Positions 54,920 through 60,115 of a stretch of 60,115 nucleotides of DNA are shown here, one piece after another (positions within the stretch are counted from its first letter, which is position 1; each line of letters opens with the position of its first letter). The notes below the pieces were generated by a model. That model saw nothing but the letters and a program-made list of their open reading frames with translations, searched no databases and was not told the DNA's origin. Origin of the DNA: Kiloniellaceae bacterium (lineage in GTDB: Bacteria > Pseudomonadota > Alphaproteobacteria > Kiloniellales > J153); assembly GCA_021776175.1 (NCBI GenBank), contig JAJFGJ010000009.1, positions 1-60,115 on the forward strand, written 5' to 3'. A program made the position numbers and the translations under genes.

Positions 54920-54938
54920 GTTGCCTCTCGGCTATCCG
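54920..54938. repeat. right copy of a 19-bp direct repeat
   Basis: GTTGCCTCTCGGCTATCCG, an 18/19 match to 52755-52773. It overlaps the 3' end of the IstA fragment (stop codon region). Confidence 0.6.
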
Positions 54939-55072
54939 GGCGGGATTGAGTAGCTCAGCATCTTTCTGATCGTGCGGGGATCAATCCCGGCCCGCCGAGC
55001 CGCTTCCCGCTGGCTCAGCCCATCTATCAGCACCGCGTGGCGCACCCGCGCATACAGTTCCACTCGCTTCAT
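54932..55072 (-). pseudogene. IS21-type transposase IstA fragment
   Basis: A 46-codon minus-strand frame, MKRVELYARVRHAVLIDGLS followed by QREAARRAGIDPRTIRKMLS and YSIPPG, matches the N-terminal helix-turn-helix of IS21-family IstA. It stops after PPG with TAG where the intact protein continues, so it is a remnant. No IstB or terminal repeats are seen. The rest of 54909-55334 shows no gene. Confidence 0.8.
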
Positions 55073-55334
55073 CCTCCGCCCTTCGCATCAACATGCAATG
55101 GGCAATCGCTGACGGAATTTTACTCCGGCGCAACCAGAATTCCCGGCCGCTTCAGTGAGGGATTATTGCTCCGGCGTTCTGGGTTCAACGTTGGTTTCTA
55201 AAGTTTGGTGCGTCAATAATTGCGCGGAGAAATCGCACCAGCCCATTTCGACAATGCTACCCTGAGATGTCCCCATGTCCATACATGACGGCGTTCGTTC
55301 AAAGCAAACGAGCGGGGTCAATGAGGCACGTTCG

Positions 55335-56069
55335 TCAAACCTCGTTGGCTTTAGTGGCCAAGAGAACGGCTTGGGTTCGGTTGCTCACCTTGAGGCGTTT
55401 TAATATGGCGCTGATGTGCGCCTTCACGGTGCTTTCGGTAAGCTTCAACTCGCGGCCCAATTCCTTGTTCGACCGACCCTCGCACAGAAGGGAAAACACT
55501 TCCTGCTGTCTCGGAGACAACTGGGGGAAAATAGAGGCCCTAGGGATGGGTTGCGCCGAATCGAGTTGTCCCTCGCCTATAACGCTGGCGGGAAAACAAG
55601 TCCCACCCGCCGCCACAACGCGCACCGCGCCGGCCACGAGTCCGATGGTTGCCGCGCTGTCTATAACGCCCGCGAGCCCCTGCTGCGCCGCGTGGCGCGC
55701 GCGGGAACAGAGTTTGCCGCCACACAGCATGACCACCGGGACCTCGGCCCTTTTGTGGAACAAGCCCTTCACGGAATCGAGACAGTCGCCGCAACCCTCG
55801 GCGTTTGCTTCCGCGTTGACCAGCAACACATCGATCCCTTTTTCATCGGAAATTTGGCGTATGGCCTCATCGACGCCCTCCACGTTGGCGACGTGAAGGC
55901 TGGCATCCTCGTTCGCGAGCGCCAATCTGAGACTCTCTCGGTGCAGGTTGGAGCCACCAACGATAGCAATACTGAGGCCATGGTCACGTAGATCATGGTC
56001 CGGCGCGGCTACAGGTCCGGCATCCCCTGATTCGATTGACTCGGTATTTATCATTTGTGTCTCAGTCAT
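55335..56069 (-). CDS. NarL/FixJ-type regulator with a degenerate receiver
   Basis: The 244-residue protein has a C-terminal LuxR-type HTH (LSPRQQEVFSLLCEGRSNKELGRELKL, then TESTVKAHISAIL) at about 183-240. The receiver-like region 32-158 lacks the expected residues: the acidic pair is GG38-39, the phosphorylated aspartate is N85 (DVLLVNAEAN), and the conserved Lys region reads GVIDSAAT. It instead carries five cysteines (CGDC at 93-96, C116, C121, C158), so a phosphorylation-independent, perhaps redox-linked, function is possible. It converges on no gene and lies near a cytochrome pair and NsrR. Confidence 0.85.
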   Translation of the reverse strand: MTETQMINTESIESGDAGPVAAPDHDLRDHGLSIAIVGGSNLHRESLRLALANEDASLHVANVEGVDEAIRQISDEKGIDVLLVNAEANAEGCGDCLDSVKGLFHKRAEVPVVMLCGGKLCSRARHAAQQGLAGVIDSAATIGLVAGAVRVVAAGGTCFPASVIGEGQLDSAQPIPRASIFPQLSPRQQEVFSLLCEGRSNKELGRELKLTESTVKAHISAILKRLKVSNRTQAVLLATKANEV

Positions 56070-56593
56070 GGCCGCTGCGCCCTTGTTCGAATTGCGGGTC
56101 CGTATCCACAGCCGTACTCGTGTTCATCGGTTAAATTGACCTTGGGTTTGCTATAGATGGTCCTTGCTATCGTATGCGAGAATCTATGGCTTGTTCGCCC
56201 GCCCCCTGTTAATATGCATATAGTTTACTACTTAAGATTTGTTTCCAAATGGTTAATGGAATCAGATTCAAGTGAACTTTTTGCCATATCGGCGGATTTC
56301 CCCTGCCGCAGGGCTGATTTTGCCAGGTGAATCTTCAAGTTAGCCCAGGACCAAAGTAGGATTTATTGAAATGAGATTGAACGCTATCAAGTACTTTAGT
56401 GCTGTTTCTCGCTATATTACTAGGCTAATTGTGTAATACCTTCCTGCTCCACGCTATGCTCCCTCATAGATCAAGACATAAGGACAATTGCCCATCATGA
56501 TTACTGTGGCATTCACGATATGGAAGCGATTTCTCTGTATATTGCGTCCCGGTATCTAGTCCGAACATAAATTTTATTTCGGATAGGAGTGAA
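56070..56593. other. AT-richer intergenic region
   Basis: This 524-base stretch between the divergent NarL-like regulator and the small orphan gene is clearly AT-richer than the flanks. It holds no convincing gene. A short hairpin CCCTG-CCG-CAGGG followed by CTGATTTT near 56300 is a weak terminator-like feature. It should contain the promoters of both flanking genes. Confidence 0.6.
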
Positions 56594-56887
56594 GTGTCTG
56601 CCATGACAAATTCGCACTTAGACCCCAAAAACCGCGAAAAGACGGCGTGCTCGACGGTCGAGCCAACGGAAAAGCTCCAAGATGAACAGAGCGTATGTAT
56701 CGTTAAATTGGAGCGCGCCATCGAAACATTAAAGAACCACGACAACCCCAAGATCCGTGAAAAACTCGATTCCACGGTCAAGATGCTTCAATGGGCGGCC
56801 GACGAATTGAGAGATACCGTTCCCGATACCCCCATTGATCCCGAACGCATCGCCACCATTAATCGTCTTCTGCGGCAATACAGTTAG
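56594..56887 (+). CDS. small hypothetical protein
   Basis: The frame encodes 97 residues from a GTG at 56594 or 94 from an ATG at 56603, following AGGAG at 56585-56589. The sequence is hydrophilic and helical (KLERAIETLKNHDNPKIREKLDS, VKMLQWAADELRDTVPD, ERIATINRLLRQY) with two cysteines in the N-terminal part. I do not recognise it. It converges on the NsrR gene and is coded in AT-richer DNA. Confidence 0.5.
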   Translation: MSAMTNSHLDPKNREKTACSTVEPTEKLQDEQSVCIVKLERAIETLKNHDNPKIREKLDSTVKMLQWAADELRDTVPDTPIDPERIATINRLLRQYS

Positions 56888-56930
56888 ACTTCTTCACGAC
56901 GAGTCCTTGGGGATCTCCCTGCCCATTCCC

Positions 56931-57362
56931 TCAGGCCAGAAAGCGCTCCAGCAATGGCAACAGCTGCTTTTTATTTTTTATGAGATCGGCAATGGTATAA
57001 TGGCCCAGAGCTTGGAGAAAACAATCCCGCGCCTCTAGCAGCGCAATCTTGACCGCGCAACTCCCGGCTATGGGGCACGGCACAGCGTTGCATTCCATGA
57101 TCGCGAGCGTCGGTTCCATATCTTGCACAACGTCGCTCAGGTTGATGCTTTCCGGCGGCTTAGCCAGGCTCATGCCGCCGCCTTTCCCCCTCTGGGTGTT
57201 AAGATAGCCGAGACGTCCCAAACGGTGGACGATCTTCATCAGATGGTTCCGCGATACCGTGAAGTTCCGAGCCACCTCGGCGATCGTCACCTTGTCACTA
57301 TCGTGCAGAGCCAAGTACATGAGTACGCGCACGGAATAGTCAGTATGACGGGTTAGCAGCAT
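56931..57362 (-). CDS. nsrR: Rrf2-family regulator, NsrR type (nitric oxide sensor)
   Basis: The 143-residue protein has a winged HTH (LLTRHTDYSVRVLMYLAL, ARNFTVSRNHLMKIVHRLGR, RGKGGGMSLA). Three cysteines in ECNAVPCPIAGSC (C91, C96, C102) would hold the NO-sensitive [4Fe-4S] or [2Fe-2S] cluster, and C114 follows. The HYTIADLIKNKKQLLPLLERF tail is typical of NsrR. NsrR represses nitric oxide defence genes and often itself. No NO reductase or Hmp gene is visible nearby. Some Rrf2 relatives (IscR, RirA) have similar cysteines, but the spacing fits NsrR better. Confidence 0.82.
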   Translation of the reverse strand: MLLTRHTDYSVRVLMYLALHDSDKVTIAEVARNFTVSRNHLMKIVHRLGRLGYLNTQRGKGGGMSLAKPPESINLSDVVQDMEPTLAIMECNAVPCPIAGSCAVKIALLEARDCFLQALGHYTIADLIKNKKQLLPLLERFLA

Positions 57363-58111
57363 GTGTTTGCTCTCAAAGGCATTCCAGGAGATACGTGTCG
57401 AATCAAAATGAAAGAATCGATCACGTCCCCCCTATGAGCATTATACATGCTCAATAAATATATGTATTTGGGAATTCAACTCTCGGATATACGGGACCAT
57501 CTCATCCCATCAAGTAATTCAAATTTATTAATAAATCAAGTTTTTGTGTTCCACCACATCTAAACCAGGAGTTAGCGGCAATAAGCTATCAGTTCAATCT
57601 GTGCCATCATATGATTTGTATAATGCATCCCCCTATTGTCAGATTCTTGTAATAAACCCGCTTCGACTAAACAACCTCCCGAGCCACAGCCTCTAGTGAA
57701 TAATCAGGGCTGACTGGGCACGCCGGCGCACGCGAATAACCGGCCCTCTGTGCCGCCGTACCGGACCGGCACGCGCAGAATTACGCGAATCTCTCTACCC
57801 TGGGCCGATGCCATCTTGGTCAGCCTTTCGGCGCGCATATGCTTTGATCTTAAGTATGAGATTAGTCCAAAAGTCATGGTATAAATATAAGCAGAACATA
57901 CAATAGTATTATTACATAGGACATAATAGTCATTAGTGCATCTATTCTTCTTGACTACAATGGCGTTAACAGTACAGATAGATTCTTTATCTAATAATTT
58001 CCTACAAGATTGTTTCAAGTGTCAGCTTGCATAAGCAACCCAGGTAAAACCTGCATGATCTCGGTTGCCAGGGCCCGTCTGCCGCCACTCGTAATTTTGG
58101 AGACCGAAATC
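57363..58111. other. AT-rich intergenic region with a possible operator
   Basis: A 749-base stretch between nsrR and the chemoreceptor, AT-rich at about 57430-57660 and 57840-58020. An inverted repeat ATACAT-N13-ATGTAT at 57443-57467 lies 80-105 bases upstream of nsrR and could be its operator, though it does not match a known NsrR site well. Open frames here, such as minus-strand 57704-58018, lack supporting features. The remaining sequence shows nothing recognisable. Confidence 0.5.
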
Positions 58112-60115
58112 ATGGCATCCGTCGTCAAGTCAATTGGCCTGAACCAGATCCGGACCAAGCTGGCCGGTCTGTTCTTGTTGTTCGGGGTGGTTCCCGCCCT
58201 GGTTCTGTTCGGGGTCTACATGTGGTCCGAGGCGGATTTCCGGCGGGCCGCCGGCGATCCCATGGAAGTCGCCGCCGTTTCCATCAACGACACGATCGAC
58301 CGCAACCTCTTCGAGCGTTACGGAGACGTGCAGGCTTTCGGCCTCAACGCGGCGGCGCAGGATCCGGTGAACTGGCGCGACAACACGCCGGGCAATCCCC
58401 TGGTCGCGGCCATGAACGGCTACATGACCGGCTATGGCATCTACCGCCTGATGATGCTGGTCGATACCTCCGGCAATGTGCTGGCGGTCAACGATGTCGA
58501 TCCGGCCGGCAAGCCGCTCGACACCCGGGCGCTATACGGCGAAAGCTTCGCCGGCGCCGCGTGGTTCGAGAAAGCCATGACCGGGCAGTTCCTCAAGGGC
58601 AGCAACGGCCTGACCGGGACCGTGGCCGAGCAGCCGGCGGCCAATGCGGTGGTGGCCCGCTTGTATGGCGACGACGGCTACACCATGGTCTTCGCCGCGC
58701 CGGTCAAGGACCGGGCGGGGCGGACGATCGGGGTCTGGGCCAACTTCGCCGACTTCGCCCTGGTCGAGGGGATCGTTCGGAGCTTCTATGAGGGCCTAGC
58801 CAAGCAGGGCATGGAGAAAACCGAGATCACGGTTCTCGACCCCGAGGGGCGGGTCATCGTCGACTACGATCCCACGGGCCAGGGCTGGAGCGTGTACGAG
58901 CGCGACATGGCGGTCATCGGCAAGCTCAACCTGGCTGAGAAGGGTGTCGGCGCCGCCGTCGCGGCGGTCAAGGGCGGGACCGCCTGGATTGTCGCCACCC
59001 ATGCCCGCAAGGGCGTCGAACAGGTCGCCGGCTATGCCCACAGCGCCGGCGCCTACGACTATCCGGGCATGGGCTGGTCGGTTTTGGTCCGGTCCTCGAC
59101 CGCGGACGGTTTCGCCACCGTCAACCGCGTCGAGCTGCTGATGGAAGTGGCGATCGGGATCTCCATGGTCGCGATCCTGCTGCTTGGCATTTTCATGGGG
59201 ACCGCCGCTGCGCGGCCGATCCGTGCTATCTCCGAGGCCATGGACAAGATCCGCGATGGCGACACCAACGTCGATCTTGAGTCCAAGTCGACAGACGAGA
59301 TCGGCGAGATGTACACCTCGCTCAAGGCCCTGCGGGACGAGGTTGGTAAGGCCTCCCAGCTCGGCCAGATGGTCGAGCTGATGCCGACCGGGGTGATGCA
59401 GTGCGATCCCAAGACTATGGAGATCACCTACCTCAACAAGTTCTCGCGCGAGACCCTGAAGAGCATCGAGGAACATCTGCCGATCAAGGCCGATCAGCTC
59501 CTGGGTCAGTGCATCGACATCTTCCACAAGAACCCGTCGCACCAGCGTGCCCTTCTGGCCGACCCCAAGAATATGCCTCATAGGGCCATGATCACTGTCG
59601 GTCCGGAGAAGCTGGACCTTCTGGTCACGGCGATTAACGACGAGCAGGGCAATTACGTTGGACCGATGTTGACTTGGAGTGTCGTGACCGACCAGATCGG
59701 TTTGGCGACCTCGGTCAAGGAGGTGGTCGAGATTGTGGCCGCGGCCGCGACCGAGATGGAATCGACCGCCCAATCCATGTCGGCGACGGCCTCGGAGACC
59801 AGCCAACAAGCGACGGCGGCGGCGGCCGGGGTCGAGGAAGCAACCACCAACGTGCAGACCGTGGCCAGCGCGGCCGAGGAACTGTCGAGTTCGATCAGCG
59901 AGGTGTCGCGTCAGGTATCCGAGTCGGCAAGCATCGCCCGCAACGCGGTCGAGGAGGCAACCCAGACCAACTCGCAGGTCGCGGGCCTGGTCGAGGCGGC
60001 ACAGAAGGTCGGCGACGTGGTCAGCCTGATCTCGGACATCGCCGAGCAGACCAACCTGCTGGCGCTCAACGCCACCATCGAGGCGGCGCGCGCCGGCGAG
60101 GCGGGCAAGGGCTTC
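58112..60115 (+). CDS. methyl-accepting chemotaxis protein, cut by the right edge
   Basis: An ATG at 58112 with TGGAGA eight bases upstream opens a frame of 668 codons that runs off the window. It has TM1 (about 19-40, [18 protein letters not shown]), a periplasmic sensor domain of Cache type, TM2 ([18 protein letters not shown]), a HAMP domain, a PAS-like domain ([20 protein letters not shown]) and the start of the methyl-accepting signalling coil ([26 protein letters not shown]). The C-terminus is missing. PAS plus Cache receptors like this are common in Magnetospirillum-like bacteria; the ligand is unknown. Confidence 0.92.
   Translation, partial: MASVVKSIGLNQIRTKLAGLFLLFGVVPALVLFGVYMWSEADFRRAAGDPMEVAAVSINDTIDRNLFERYGDVQAFGLNAAAQDPVNWRDNTPGNPLVAAMNGYMTGYGIYRLMMLVDTSGNVLAVNDVDPAGKPLDTRALYGESFAGAAWFEKAMTGQFLKGSNGLTGTVAEQPAANAVVARLYGDDGYTMVFAAPVKDRAGRTIGVWANFADFALVEGIVRSFYEGLAKQGMEKTEITVLDPEGRVIVDYDPTGQGWSVYERDMAVIGKLNLAEKGVGAAVAAVKGGTAWIVATHARKGVEQVAGYAHSAGAYDYPGMGWSVLVRSSTADGFATVNRVELLMEVAIGISMVAILLLGIFMGTAAARPIRAISEAMDKIRDGDTNVDLESKSTDEIGEMYTSLKALRDEVGKASQLGQMVELMPTGVMQCDPKTMEITYLNKFSRETLKSIEEHLPIKADQLLGQCIDIFHKNPSHQRALLADPKNMPHRAMITVGPEKLDLLVTAINDEQGNYVGPMLTWSVVTDQIGLATSVKEVVEIVAAAATEMESTAQSMSATASETSQQATAAAAGVEEATTNVQTVASAAEELSSSISEVSRQVSESASIARNAVEEATQTNSQVAGLVEAAQKVGDVVSLISDIAEQTNLLALNATIEAARAGEAGKGF

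Noticed and set aside
57704..58018. 104-codon minus-strand frame
   Set aside because: It mixes AT-rich and GC-rich parts, has no convincing ribosome-binding site and resembles no family I know. Possible but unsupported.
1..60115. tRNA, rRNA or CRISPR
   Set aside because: No cloverleaf-like GTTCGA/CCA pattern with flanking stems, no rRNA-like conserved block and no regularly spaced repeats were seen by eye. A tRNA scan would settle this.

Overview
The window is a gene-dense, GC-rich segment of an alphaproteobacterial chromosome, most like a Rhodospirillales-type or related lineage. The evidence is the gene order itself: a ppsR-maf-aroE-coaE-dnaQ block on the minus strand diverges from hemE-hemH-hemJ-rho on the plus strand, and mnmE-mnmG-rsmG-parA-parB-holA follows. 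This is the arrangement known around the Caulobacter/Rickettsia-type replication origin. A phasin gene suggests polyhydroxyalkanoate granules, and a DUF3576 lipoprotein next to leuS, a Tim44-like protein and PAS-containing chemoreceptors also fit this class.

Layout. 1-748: the 3' part of a ComM/YifB ATPase, then phasin and HIT genes. 1959-5779 (minus): histidine genes hisB-hisH-GNAT-hisA-hisF-hisE, with several start/stop overlaps and an acetyltransferase inserted between hisH and hisA. 5885-8724: a methyltransferase diverging from hslV-hslU protease. 8900-11347: an accessory stretch with a DUF6058-like protein, an XRE regulator with three putative operators, a GFA protein and an Smr protein. 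11337-14287: the lactate oxidation genes lutA-lutB-lutC. 14370-21926: the origin-left block (mltA, Tim44-like, fxsA, phosphatase, secB, dnaQ, coaE, aroE, maf, ppsR). 21927-22397: the candidate oriC. 22398-42523: the origin-right block with haem synthesis, rho, an oxidoreductase/hydrolase/repair group, mnmE, mnmG, rsmG, parAB and two perfect parS sites, then holA, a LysE exporter, lptE and leuS.

42663-52580 is more accessory: three sulfotransferases and three Fe(II)/2-oxoglutarate-type dioxygenases, one of them fused to a peroxiredoxin-like domain, together with a porin, a 200-bp inverted-repeat element, YggS and a HAD hydrolase. 52755-55072 holds an NHL beta-propeller gene overlapping a five-haem cytochrome c that carries an unusual non-haem insert. 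This pair is bracketed by 19-bp near-identical repeats and a remnant of an IS21-type transposase. 55335-58111 is AT-richer and holds a NarL-like regulator with a degenerate receiver, a small orphan gene and an NsrR-type nitric oxide sensor. The window ends inside a chemoreceptor gene.

The strongest non-genic signals are the candidate oriC with DnaA-like boxes, the parS pair (one inside rsmG), three TTTCS-N4-CGAAA operators in front of the XRE gene, and the 200-bp MITE-like element. The clearest candidates for undescribed biology are the five-haem cytochrome/propeller module and the sulfotransferase-dioxygenase cluster. No tRNA, rRNA or CRISPR array was seen.
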